Shown here: positions 23,654-33,455 of the stretch, piece after piece
How positions within the stretch are numbered: the first letter of the stretch is position 1
Layout of the letters: every line of letters starts with the position of its first letter
Assembly (NCBI GenBank): GCA_018268015.1
Contig: JAFDXJ010000004.1
Span: forward strand, 1 to 64,000
Direction of reading: 5' to 3'
Length of the DNA stretch: 64,000 bases
Origin: Bacteroidota bacterium
GTDB lineage: Bacteria > Bacteroidota > Bacteroidia > Chitinophagales > Chitinophagaceae
Made by a program: the position numbers and the translations under genes
The notes under the pieces: generated by a model
What the model saw: the letters and a program-made list of their open reading frames with translations, nothing else
Told to the model about the DNA's origin: nothing
The model's database searches: none

Positions 23654-26038
23654 TTATTCTGATCTCAAACTCTTTACAGGATTCGCTTTTGCCGCTCGTA
23701 TTGCCTGGAAGCAAACAGTCAATAAAGCTATAATCATAGAAAGCAAACCGGCTAAAATAAATACCCACCATTCCATATTTATTCTATAACTATAAGTATC
23801 CAGCCATTGACTCATACTCCACCAGGCAATAGGCGTTGCTATGACAAAGGACAAAGCGACCAACTTTAAAAAATCCATTGATAAAAGAGTGGTTATTCCG
23901 GATACGGATGCGCCTAAAACTTTACGTACACCAATTTCTTTCAGTCGGCTCTCTGCCGTATAAGCAGCCAGGCCAAATAATCCTAAACAAGAAATAAAAA
24001 TTGTGAGTGCAGCAAATAAAGCTGCCAGTTTACCGGTTCGCTGTGCATCACTGAATTTTCTTGCATACGATTCATCTGCGAAAATGATTTCCGGAGGATA
24101 ATCCGGATTATATTTTTTCAAAATTTCTTTCAGCGCTGAAATATTGGCTGCTGTTGGTCTTGATGGGTTTAATTTGATATGAATGACTTGTGAAAACATA
24201 TTACCCGGGCCAAAGATCATCATTGGATTAATGGTTGATTGGAAAGGAGATTCAATGATAAAATCTTTGACAATACCTACGACATGGTATAAGGTAGTGT
24301 CACCACTTTGGCGGATAATCATTCCGATTGGATCTTTAACATGCATGGCTTTTACGGCAGCTTCATTTAATACAATACCGGTGCTGTCTGTAGGATATTC
24401 ATACACATTCAGATCGCGCCCTGCAATGATTTTTACACCCATTGTCTTTGTAAAATCCGCATCCGACTGCAGTTTCACAAAATCAATTTTTTCATCTGTC
24501 TTTGTACTGCCAGCCCATTGGAATCCCCAACTATCACTCCATCTTTGAGTAATGGGATTGGCTGATTGTGTAATTGATGAAGCAACCCCATTATTGATTA
24601 ATTCATTCTTTATTGAAGCATAATGTTCATCCACTTTACCTTGTGTAAATATATAAATAAGGTTATCCCTGTTATATCCTGAATCCCGGTTCAGGCCATA
24701 TTGAATTTGCCTCAGTACAATGACCGTCCCAATCATTAAAATAATGGCAAATGTAAATTGGATGATTACCAATACTTTCCTTGGTGTAACCAATGCATGG
24801 GTTTTTTGGATGGTGCCTTTTAAAACGGATATTGGGTTGAAAGAAGATAAATAAAATGCAGGATAACTTCCCGCCAAGAGGCCTGCAAAAAGGATAAATG
24901 ATAAAGAAAAAATCCATACATCAGGGTTGCTATATTGGATGAACAATTGTTTCCCGACCAATTGATTAAAGGGGCCCAAAGCGATTTGAACGAAACATAA
25001 GGCAATCACAAATGAAAGCGCGCTTATTAAAATACTTTCTCCCAGAAACTGAAGAATCAAAGATTTCTTTTGAACACCCACTACTTTACGAATGCCGACT
25101 TCCCTCGCTCTCTTTTCACTGCGTGCCGTACTCAAATTCATAAAATTAATACAGGCAATTAGTAAAATAAAAGCAGCGATGATACTGAATAAGCGTATTG
25201 TTTCTATTTGCCCTGCAACCAATTTTCCATTCTCTGATTTTGCATATAAATAAACACGGTTTAGAGGTTGAGTAAAGACTTCTGTGGTAGAAGGGGTCTC
25301 TGCATCTTTTGTATGATCTATCGTAATATTTTTGATTTTACGATCAAAAAGAGATTCTGATGTTCCGGCTTTTAATAAAGCATATGTATAAACCGAATTA
25401 TTGGACCATAAATCGTCATCCCATCCAAGTTTTTGCATATAAGCCCAGGGCAATATATAAGCAAAATTAAATTGTGTATTATTTGGAAGGTCTTTTAATA
25501 TGCCGGTTACAGTGCAATTATTTACACTATCTACCCGCACTATTTTTCCCATGGCATCTTCATTACCGAATAATGCTTTAGCAAATTGCTCAGTCAATAC
25601 AATACTATAACTATTATTAAGTGCTTGACTTGGATTACCTTTAAGTAAGGGAAAAGAGAATACATTTAAAAAGCCACTATCTGCAAATGCGCCACGTTGA
25701 TTTAATTTTTTCTCTCCGGCAGTTAAAAGAAAAGTAACATTTCGATAGCGCACTGCATCTTCTACTTCCGGGTAGTCATTTTTCAAAGTTGTAGCCAATA
25801 TATTCGGGGTATTAGGCCAGGCCCATATTTTTCCTTCAGGATCCTTATCCCGGTTATACATCATATAGATCCGGTCGCCGTTTTGATGAAAACGGTCCAT
25901 ACTCATTTCATTTTGAATCCATAATAAAATCAGCATAGCACTGGCCATACCAATTGCCAGACCGAAAATATTGATGGCAGAAATAGATTTATTTCTCCAT
26001 AGATTTCTTATAGCAATTTTGAAATAATTTTTAAGCAT
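23654..26038 (-). CDS. MacB-like ABC transporter permease, fifth of five
   Basis: 794 residues with eight predicted membrane helices: one near the N terminus (about 18-40), three at about 280-400, one at about 430-450, and three at 680-785. MacB-type periplasmic domains sit between them, so this is a duplicated MacB_PCD-FtsX architecture. Family marks are YFKIAIRNLWRNKSISAINIFGLAIG at the start, KRAREVGIRKVVG and SRLKEIGVRKVLGAS before the FtsX units, and the ending ANPVKSLRSE. No ATPase domain is present; it must borrow the one upstream. It is the most distal gene of the array, and no terminator was recognised after it. Confidence 0.9.
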   Translation of the reverse strand: MLKNYFKIAIRNLWRNKSISAINIFGLAIGMASAMLILLWIQNEMSMDRFHQNGDRIYMMYNRDKDPEGKIWAWPNTPNILATTLKNDYPEVEDAVRYRNVTFLLTAGEKKLNQRGAFADSGFLNVFSFPLLKGNPSQALNNSYSIVLTEQFAKALFGNEDAMGKIVRVDSVNNCTVTGILKDLPNNTQFNFAYILPWAYMQKLGWDDDLWSNNSVYTYALLKAGTSESLFDRKIKNITIDHTKDAETPSTTEVFTQPLNRVYLYAKSENGKLVAGQIETIRLFSIIAAFILLIACINFMNLSTARSEKRAREVGIRKVVGVQKKSLILQFLGESILISALSFVIALCFVQIALGPFNQLVGKQLFIQYSNPDVWIFSLSFILFAGLLAGSYPAFYLSSFNPISVLKGTIQKTHALVTPRKVLVIIQFTFAIILMIGTVIVLRQIQYGLNRDSGYNRDNLIYIFTQGKVDEHYASIKNELINNGVASSITQSANPITQRWSDSWGFQWAGSTKTDEKIDFVKLQSDADFTKTMGVKIIAGRDLNVYEYPTDSTGIVLNEAAVKAMHVKDPIGMIIRQSGDTTLYHVVGIVKDFIIESPFQSTINPMMIFGPGNMFSQVIHIKLNPSRPTAANISALKEILKKYNPDYPPEIIFADESYARKFSDAQRTGKLAALFAALTIFISCLGLFGLAAYTAESRLKEIGVRKVLGASVSGITTLLSMDFLKLVALSFVIATPIAWWSMSQWLDTYSYRINMEWWVFILAGLLSMIIALLTVCFQAIRAAKANPVKSLRSE

Positions 26039-26088
26039 AATTATGAATTGTTAATTATTAATTGTCAATTAGCCATTATCAATTTATC

Positions 26089-28497
26089 TCATTCCGTTCT
26101 CAAACTCTTTACAGGGTTTGCTCTTGCTGCTTTTATTGCCTGGAAACTGATAGCCATCATTGCAATTAATATAGCAACAATTCCTGCCACTGCAAAAACC
26201 CACCATGCAATATTTATCCTGTATGCATAATCCAGCAGCCATTTATTCATAGCCCAAAATGTAACCGGAATAGAAATGATGAATGCAACTAATACAAGTG
26301 ATAAAAACTCTTTTGATACAAGTATCAGAACATTTTGTGTAGAAGCCCCAAGCACTTTGCGGATACCAATTTCTTTTGTGCGCTGTTCAATTACAAATGC
26401 CGATAAACCAAACAAACCAAGTGATGCAATTATGATGGCAAGGATAGCAAACGCAGAAAATATTTGCTGCGTCCGTAATTCGCTTGCATATAAAGCTGCA
26501 AATTTTTCATCGAGAAAATTATAACTTAATGAACCTTGTGGACTGAATGAATTCCATTTTGCTTTCAGGTCATTCAAAAAGCCTGTTACATCATTTGTAT
26601 TTATCTTGATGATAAGGCCGCCATAATTATTTCCATGCAACATCATTAACGGTGCAATTTTTTGCTTGGCTGATGCATAATTAAAATCATTCATCACGCC
26701 AACAACTTTAAACGAATGCTGCCCGGAGCCTACAATGGTTTTACCTATGGGATTTTCATTCCCCCACCCTAATTCACGTACTGCTGCTTCATTAATAACA
26801 ACACCCGAACTATCGGTCCCATAATTTTTTGAAAAAAATCTTCCTCCTTTCATTTTGATGCCAAGTGTCTTTACATAGTCATAATCTACATGGTAAATAT
26901 TCATGTGGATTGTTGTGCCGTTCCCATTTTCATTTACAGGAAAAACTTCTGTTCCATCCATAAATGCGCCACCGGGAATAAATCTTGAAATAGTTGCATC
27001 AACAACCCGGCTGTCCTGCAAAACACTTTGTTTAAATGCATCCTGGTTTTGCCCCATTAATCTTCCATCGGGTAAAAACAATACCTGTTCTTTATCGTAA
27101 CCCAATTTTTTGTTTTGCATGTAATGCAATTGCTGGTAAACAATAATGGTTGAAATGATTAGAGCAGTTGACACAAAAAACTGGAAAATAATTAAGCTAC
27201 TGCGTAAAGAACTTCGGTTTCTACCTGTTCCGGATGAACCTTTTAAAACTTTTATCGGATTGAAGGATGATAAAAAGAATGACGGATAAATGCCTGAGAT
27301 AATACCAACAAAAAATACCAATGCAATGAGTGCAAGTATGAATTTATAATTCAACAAATCATCAACAGTAACTTGCTTGCCCGAAAGCTGATTAAAATAA
27401 GGAAGCAATACAAATATCAAAGCAATTGCAAGTAACATGGCGCTACAGCTCATCAGCATTGATTCTGAAAGGAACTGTTTTACCAGTTGAAATTTTGCGG
27501 AGCCCAATACTTTTCTAACCCCAACTTCTTTTGCTCTTTTTACAGAACGTGCAATAGAAAGATTGGTAAAGTTTACGCAGGCAAGTAATAAAATAAATAG
27601 GGCAAGTATGGAAAAAATGTAAACATATTGAATATCGCCATTGGGTTCGAGTTCATATTTTGTATCAGAATACAAATGAATATCGGTAATTGGCTGTAAT
27701 GAAAAAACAAATGTGCTCACCGACTTTTGTGCCTCGGCGAGGCTTACACCCATATCGTGTTGTATTTCGGGCACAATATATTTTTCAACTAATTGCGGAA
27801 ACTTATCCTGTAATTTTTTTGGGTCAGCATTTTTATTCAATAACAAATAAGTGTACTCACCAATATTGCTCCATGTGGGATTTGTTATATGCCATGTTGT
27901 AATACTTAAAAATGCATCGAAATGAAAATGAGAATTTTCCGGTACTTTATTAAATACACCCGTTACCTTATATAATGCATTATTTAAACCAATAACTAAT
28001 GATTTACCAATCGGGTTTACATCACCAAAATATTTTTTTGCAAATGCCTTTGAAATAACAACAGTGTTTGGCTGAACAAGAGCATCATTGTTGTTCCCTT
28101 CAATTAAAGGGATAGAAAACATCTGCAAAAAATTAGAGTCTGCGAATGCCAGCTTATCCTCTTTAAATTGTTTATCGTCATACTTTACAAAATCTGTTGC
28201 AGGGGATAAACGCGCAAAGCTTTTTATTTCCGGAAAAGCATTTTTCATCCCTTCGCCAACCCCATAATCAACATTCGGATAAACTGCTACATTTCCATTT
28301 CCGGTAACAGATAATTGAATACGATAAATATCTTTCGCGTCATTTGGGTAGCGGTCATAACTCAATTCATTAAAAACAAAAATAGCGATGAACACAAAAC
28401 AGGTTAAACCTATTGACAAGCCAATAATATTGATGAAGGAAAATGTTTTGTTCTTCATCAAATTGCGCCACGCCGTCTTTAAATAATTTCTAAACAT
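26089..28497 (-). CDS. MacB-like ABC transporter permease, fourth of five
   Basis: 802 residues with the same eight-helix, double MacB_PCD-FtsX plan. It starts YLKTAWRNLMKNKTFSFINIIGLSIG and carries KRAKEVGVRKVLGSAKFQL and QRTKEIGIRKVLGASTQN coupling segments, the short cytoplasmic stretches likely to touch the ATPase. It ends ARANPVKSLRTE. The spacer to the next permease is 50 bases of AT-rich sequence. The 21 bases spanning its stop codon are identical to those at the end of the third permease. The transported molecule is unknown; MacB relatives act by mechanotransmission on periplasmic substrates. Confidence 0.9.
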   Translation of the reverse strand: MFRNYLKTAWRNLMKNKTFSFINIIGLSIGLTCFVFIAIFVFNELSYDRYPNDAKDIYRIQLSVTGNGNVAVYPNVDYGVGEGMKNAFPEIKSFARLSPATDFVKYDDKQFKEDKLAFADSNFLQMFSIPLIEGNNNDALVQPNTVVISKAFAKKYFGDVNPIGKSLVIGLNNALYKVTGVFNKVPENSHFHFDAFLSITTWHITNPTWSNIGEYTYLLLNKNADPKKLQDKFPQLVEKYIVPEIQHDMGVSLAEAQKSVSTFVFSLQPITDIHLYSDTKYELEPNGDIQYVYIFSILALFILLLACVNFTNLSIARSVKRAKEVGVRKVLGSAKFQLVKQFLSESMLMSCSAMLLAIALIFVLLPYFNQLSGKQVTVDDLLNYKFILALIALVFFVGIISGIYPSFFLSSFNPIKVLKGSSGTGRNRSSLRSSLIIFQFFVSTALIISTIIVYQQLHYMQNKKLGYDKEQVLFLPDGRLMGQNQDAFKQSVLQDSRVVDATISRFIPGGAFMDGTEVFPVNENGNGTTIHMNIYHVDYDYVKTLGIKMKGGRFFSKNYGTDSSGVVINEAAVRELGWGNENPIGKTIVGSGQHSFKVVGVMNDFNYASAKQKIAPLMMLHGNNYGGLIIKINTNDVTGFLNDLKAKWNSFSPQGSLSYNFLDEKFAALYASELRTQQIFSAFAILAIIIASLGLFGLSAFVIEQRTKEIGIRKVLGASTQNVLILVSKEFLSLVLVAFIISIPVTFWAMNKWLLDYAYRINIAWWVFAVAGIVAILIAMMAISFQAIKAARANPVKSLRTE

Positions 28498-28548
28498 AAT
28501 TTTTAATTTAGAATGATTGAATTGTTAATTATACATTATCAATTTATC

Positions 28549-30924
28549 TCATTCACTTCTCAAACTCTTCACGGGGTTTGCCACCGCTGCTTTAACTGCT
28601 TTAACGCTCACTGTAATCAATGCAATCCCAAAAGTTAGCAGTGCAGCCAAAACAAAGACCCACCAGCTTAACGATGTTTTATATGCGAAATTTTGCAGCC
28701 ACTTATCCATCGCCCAATAACCAACGGGTAATGCAATGCAGGTAGCAATTAGTACCGGTTTCAATAAATCTTTTGACAACAATATCACGATATTTTGCAC
28801 AGATGAGCCGAGTACTTTTCTTACACCAATTTCTTTAAACCTTTTTGTTGCGGTAAATGATGCAAGTCCAAATAAACCGAGACAAGCAATAAAAATGGCT
28901 AAGCATGCAAACACAGATAATATAGTTTGCTGGCGTAAATCACTTTTATATAATTCATCAAATTTCTGGTCTAAAAAACTATATTCGAAAGGATATGCAG
29001 TAGCCACTTTATTATATACATCTTTCACAGCCGCAATACCGGCTTGTATATTTCCGGGCTTTAACTTTACCAGCGCAACTCTTCTATCGTCATTCGGTGC
29101 GATAACCAAAGCATCCATATTTTCTTTAAGTGATAAAAAATTAAAATCTTCAACTACACCAATAATTCTCCTCTTATTATCATCGCGAAATTTATTTTGA
29201 ATCCATTTGCCAACAGCCTGTTCCGGCGTCCATCCAAGTTTGGCAGCGGCTGTACGATTAATTAATACTGCATCAGTTGTATCAGTTGGAAATTGTGATG
29301 AAAAATCTCTGCCTGCAATAATTTTTATTCCTAATGTTTTTACAAATTCAAAATCCGCAAATTCAGTTCTTGCTTTCCAGGGTTCATTGTGACCTTCTAC
29401 ATCAAAATTAAAATCATCAAAAAAGCCACCCGGCTCACCAGACATTAAAGACACCGATGCAATATTGCTGTTATTTTGCAGTTGCTTTTTAAAAACTGTT
29501 TTGTTGTTGAAAATATCATTGTTATCTATTCTCACAATAACAACTTGCTCTTTATTATAACCTAACTGTTTACTTTTTACATAGCTCATTTGCTTAATGA
29601 TAATAATTGTGCCGATAATCAGGAATACAGAAATGCTGAACTGCACTACAACCAATGCCTGCCTGAATAATGAGCCCCCTTTGCCTATTCTTAATTTACC
29701 TTTTAACGCCTGTATCGGTGAAAAGGCTGACAGGAAAAATGCGGGGTAACTACCTGCTAAAAAACCAACAATAACTATTACACCAATAAGAAATAAATAA
29801 ATCGGCAACGCATTCCACGAAACGGTTAATGAGTAACCTAAAATCTGATTATACCAGGGCATTAAAAACAATAACAAGCCAACAGATAATATGCAGGAAA
29901 TGGTGGTTAATAAAATTGATTCGCCAATAAACTGCCAAACTAAATGATTACGTAATGCGCCTAATACTTTGCGTAAGCCAACTTCTTTAGAGCGCTCCAC
30001 TGCGCGAATAGTAGAAAGATTCATGAAGTTGATGCAAGCAATTAAAAGTATAAGTACAGCAATAGAAAGAAATATAAGTACAACGGTTTTATCGCCATGT
30101 TTTATATTGTCGAATTCAGAAGCCGGTTCAAAATATATTTTCTTTAAAGGTGTAAGCGAAAGGGTAAAATGAAGGCCATATTGTTGCATATCATGTCCCA
30201 TATATTTCATCATGAATGCGCCAAATTTCTTTTCAAGAGCCGCAACATTGGTGTGTTCATTTAATAAAACATAAACAAATAAGCGGTTGTTTATCCATAC
30301 GTTAAAACCATCATCATGTGTAAAATTTTCAATCGGTACAACCATATCAAAATCCATGTGAGAATTAGAAGGAACATCCTTGGCAATGCCTGTGACTTTT
30401 AGTTGAAATTGTTTATCCATTTCAACTACTTTGCCCATTGCATTATTAACAGAACCAAAATATTTTTTTGCACTCGTTTCTGTAAGCACAATGCTGTTTG
30501 GATTTTTTAAAGCAGTTGCAGCATTACCGAGTATTAACGGAAATGAAAACAGGTCAAAAAACCCCGAGTCTGTTAAATACACTTTCTTTTCATTGAAGGA
30601 TGTATTGCCCACTACAAACAAATCATTTGATGGCATTACACGCACGGCTTGCTTTATATCATCTCTAAAATCATTTAGCAAAGCAGGCGCATACGGACCA
30701 GATAAATAAGGCGTTGGTTGAGAGGCATTATTAAAGCCGCGCATAACACGATAAATATTTTTCCCTTTTGTCTGAAAATTGTCAACACTAAATTCATTCA
30801 TGATGAAAAGGAAAATCATCATGCAAACTGTAATGCCAATGGTTAATCCAAGAATGTTGATGAGAGAAAACATTTTATTCTTCATCAAATTGCGCCATGC
30901 CGTTTTTAAATAATTCTTAAACAT
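28549..30924 (-). CDS. MacB-like ABC transporter permease, third of five
   Basis: 791 residues with the same plan. The N-terminal YLKTAWRNLMKNKMFSLINILGLTIG is nearly the same as in the fourth permease, pointing to a recent common origin. The two periplasmic domains (about 50-270 and 450-670) differ clearly from those of the paralogs, while VERSKEVGLRKVLGALRN, KRFKEIGVRKVLGSSVQN and the ANPVKSLRSE tail are kept. So the parts facing the ATPase are conserved and the parts facing the periplasm have diverged. It lies in the same transcript as the neighbouring permeases (51-base spacer). Confidence 0.9.
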   Translation of the reverse strand: MFKNYLKTAWRNLMKNKMFSLINILGLTIGITVCMMIFLFIMNEFSVDNFQTKGKNIYRVMRGFNNASQPTPYLSGPYAPALLNDFRDDIKQAVRVMPSNDLFVVGNTSFNEKKVYLTDSGFFDLFSFPLILGNAATALKNPNSIVLTETSAKKYFGSVNNAMGKVVEMDKQFQLKVTGIAKDVPSNSHMDFDMVVPIENFTHDDGFNVWINNRLFVYVLLNEHTNVAALEKKFGAFMMKYMGHDMQQYGLHFTLSLTPLKKIYFEPASEFDNIKHGDKTVVLIFLSIAVLILLIACINFMNLSTIRAVERSKEVGLRKVLGALRNHLVWQFIGESILLTTISCILSVGLLLFLMPWYNQILGYSLTVSWNALPIYLFLIGVIVIVGFLAGSYPAFFLSAFSPIQALKGKLRIGKGGSLFRQALVVVQFSISVFLIIGTIIIIKQMSYVKSKQLGYNKEQVVIVRIDNNDIFNNKTVFKKQLQNNSNIASVSLMSGEPGGFFDDFNFDVEGHNEPWKARTEFADFEFVKTLGIKIIAGRDFSSQFPTDTTDAVLINRTAAAKLGWTPEQAVGKWIQNKFRDDNKRRIIGVVEDFNFLSLKENMDALVIAPNDDRRVALVKLKPGNIQAGIAAVKDVYNKVATAYPFEYSFLDQKFDELYKSDLRQQTILSVFACLAIFIACLGLFGLASFTATKRFKEIGVRKVLGSSVQNIVILLSKDLLKPVLIATCIALPVGYWAMDKWLQNFAYKTSLSWWVFVLAALLTFGIALITVSVKAVKAAVANPVKSLRSE

Positions 30925-30973
30925 TTTTATTCTTTTTGAATTAACAATTAACCATTAACAATTAACAATTATC

Positions 30974-33361
30974 TTACTCGCTTCTTAAACTCTTCACAGG
31001 ATTCGCCACCGCTGCTTTGATTGCCTGGAAACTCACAGTCATCAATGCAATCATTAATGCTGCTAATCCTGCTACAAGAAACACCCACCAAGAAATATTT
31101 GTGCGATAAGCAAAACTTTGCAGCCATTTGTTCATTGCAAACCATGCGAGTGGCGCAGCAATTAAAAAAGCAATCACAATAAGCTTTATAAAATCTACAG
31201 ATAATAAGTTTACAATATTGAACACGTTTGCACCAAGTACCTTGCGCACACCAATTTCTTTTTTACGCAGAACAGTGTTGTAAAAAGATAAGCCAAACAA
31301 CCCGAGGCAGGAAATTAAAATAGCCAGTCCTGCAAAACAAGTAAACAGCATACTAAATCTAGCTTCTGACTGATATTGCAAATTGAAAGTATCGTCAGAA
31401 AAAAAATAGATCAGTGGAAGCTCAGACGCTACCTGTTTCCATTCTTTTGAAACTGCATTCACAGTATTTATTACGTTGTCCGATTTGATTGTTAACGTAA
31501 GAAAAGTATAAAAGTCAGTAAGTTTTTGTATAGTTAAAGGTTGTACCGCTTCATGCGCAGAATGAAACTGAAAATCTTTCACAACACCTATAATCGTACC
31601 TGGCCGATTGTTTCTTGAAAAGGTTTTTCCGATAGCCTCTTCAGGATTTCTGTAACCAAGCTTTTTACAAGCAGCCTCGTTAATGATCATGCCTTGCCAT
31701 ATATCACTTTTAAATGCGGCCGAAAAACCACGACCGGCAATTATCTTAATACCGTATTGATTTAAGAAATTATCATCAATATACCATCCGTCAAATTGAA
31801 AATCATCCGTACTTCCATCTGCTGTTTGAAATGTTGTTGAAAATGTTTTATTAGCCCGCCCCGGGATACAGGATGCCATGCTCACATCAGTTACGCCAGG
31901 AATTTTTTTAAAGGCTGAAGCAATCAATTCCGGGCGATTGGTTATACTTGAATCATAGTGATAATCTATAACGAGATTATGTTCTTTATTAAAGCCAAGA
32001 TTTGCACTTTGCATATAATGAAGCTGGCGATAAACAACCAACGTAGCAATAATGAGCGTAATGGAAATAACAAATTGTGCAATCACCAAAGTTTTTCTCA
32101 ATCTGTAGCCGCCTGAAGTTTTGAGCGTTTTCTGTTTTAATACTTGTGTTGTTTTAAAAGACGAAAGAAAATATGCGGGATATAATCCTGACAACAACCC
32201 GATACAAATGGTCGCAATGAAAAGTGCCAGCACATAACTTAAGTTATCCTGTATTGAATAAATAATGGTTTTACCTGCCAATGCATTGAAAGATGGCAGA
32301 AGAATAATAGATAAAATAATGGCAAGAACAAATGAAATTAAGATAAGTATTACAGCATCTGCAAGAAATTGCACAATAAGTTGTTGCCTTGTTGCACCAA
32401 CAACCTTTCTTATTCCCACTTCACGTGCCCGTTGAAGAGAAAAGGCTGTTGTAAGATTGATGAAGTTGAAACAGGCAATTAGAAGTACAAATATGCCAAC
32501 GATTGAAAAGACATAAATATTTAAAGAATTGCCATGAGCAGTTGCACCAGCTTTGTTTTCACGAATACTTCCATGCAAATACAATCCTGATAATGGTTCA
32601 GCGACCAGGTTATATGATTGTCGATTCTTTAAAGGGTGTTCTGTTGCAAAAGCAGTAAGCTTACTTTTAAACAAACTAATATTTGCATTTGGTTTTAAGA
32701 GCACATAAGTTGAAAAGCCAAACCTGCTCCAATTCTCCACCCAGCTAGTATTAGGTTGGATTAAAGATGACATGGATAATAACATATCCACTCTAAAATG
32801 TGAGTTCAATGGAATATCTTTCATCACCCCCGTAATTAGTGCAGTTATATTTCCATCTAATTTTAATGTTTTACCAATGCAATCTGTTGAACCGAAATAG
32901 CGTTTTGCATATTTCTCTGATAATACAAGATTGTAAGGCGCATCGAATACTTTATCAACTGCTCCTCTTAACAGCGAAAATGAAAACATTGAAAACACTG
33001 AAGGATCTGCGTAAGCTATTGTTTCTTCAGATGCAGCCTCCTTATCTTTTTGTACGATATAATAATCCAAAAATATTCTTGTTGCCTTTTCAACTTCGGG
33101 AAATGTAGCAGATATATTTGAAGCAAGAGCTGCGGCACTTGTTTCCAATTTAACACCTGTGCCTGTTTGTACATCAGTGCTAATGCGGTAAATACGGTTT
33201 TCGTTCGCATTAAAGTCTTCATAGCTTGTTTCGAACTTAACATATAAGATGGCAAAAAAACTAACGCATAATGCGGTAGCCAATCCCAACAAATTAATTG
33301 AAGTAAATAATTTATAACTCTTCAGGTACCGATAGGTTGACTTAATATAATTTCGAAACAT
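30974..33361 (-). CDS. MacB-like ABC transporter permease, second of five
   Basis: 795 residues from the ATG at 33361 (MFRNYIKSTYRYLKSYKLF); a TTG two codons upstream is less likely because the paralogs start at this ATG. Eight predicted membrane helices and two MacB_PCD regions. Coupling stretches are QRAREVGIRKVVGATRQQL and LRKKEIGVRKVLGANVFN, with the terminal ANPVKSLRSE. The N-terminal basic segment (STYRYLKSYKLF) departs from the KNK pattern of the others. The upstream spacer (33362-33455) contains no recognisable promoter. Confidence 0.9.
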   Translation of the reverse strand: MFRNYIKSTYRYLKSYKLFTSINLLGLATALCVSFFAILYVKFETSYEDFNANENRIYRISTDVQTGTGVKLETSAAALASNISATFPEVEKATRIFLDYYIVQKDKEAASEETIAYADPSVFSMFSFSLLRGAVDKVFDAPYNLVLSEKYAKRYFGSTDCIGKTLKLDGNITALITGVMKDIPLNSHFRVDMLLSMSSLIQPNTSWVENWSRFGFSTYVLLKPNANISLFKSKLTAFATEHPLKNRQSYNLVAEPLSGLYLHGSIRENKAGATAHGNSLNIYVFSIVGIFVLLIACFNFINLTTAFSLQRAREVGIRKVVGATRQQLIVQFLADAVILILISFVLAIILSIILLPSFNALAGKTIIYSIQDNLSYVLALFIATICIGLLSGLYPAYFLSSFKTTQVLKQKTLKTSGGYRLRKTLVIAQFVISITLIIATLVVYRQLHYMQSANLGFNKEHNLVIDYHYDSSITNRPELIASAFKKIPGVTDVSMASCIPGRANKTFSTTFQTADGSTDDFQFDGWYIDDNFLNQYGIKIIAGRGFSAAFKSDIWQGMIINEAACKKLGYRNPEEAIGKTFSRNNRPGTIIGVVKDFQFHSAHEAVQPLTIQKLTDFYTFLTLTIKSDNVINTVNAVSKEWKQVASELPLIYFFSDDTFNLQYQSEARFSMLFTCFAGLAILISCLGLFGLSFYNTVLRKKEIGVRKVLGANVFNIVNLLSVDFIKLIVIAFLIAAPLAWFAMNKWLQSFAYRTNISWWVFLVAGLAALMIALMTVSFQAIKAAVANPVKSLRSE

Positions 33362-33455
33362 AGCCAAATATTAACTTTTCTATTTTAGTTGCTTTTTATA
33401 TATCGTTTAATGATCCTCGGTCTGACCTTCGGTATAGACTGCTACTCGCCATTTA

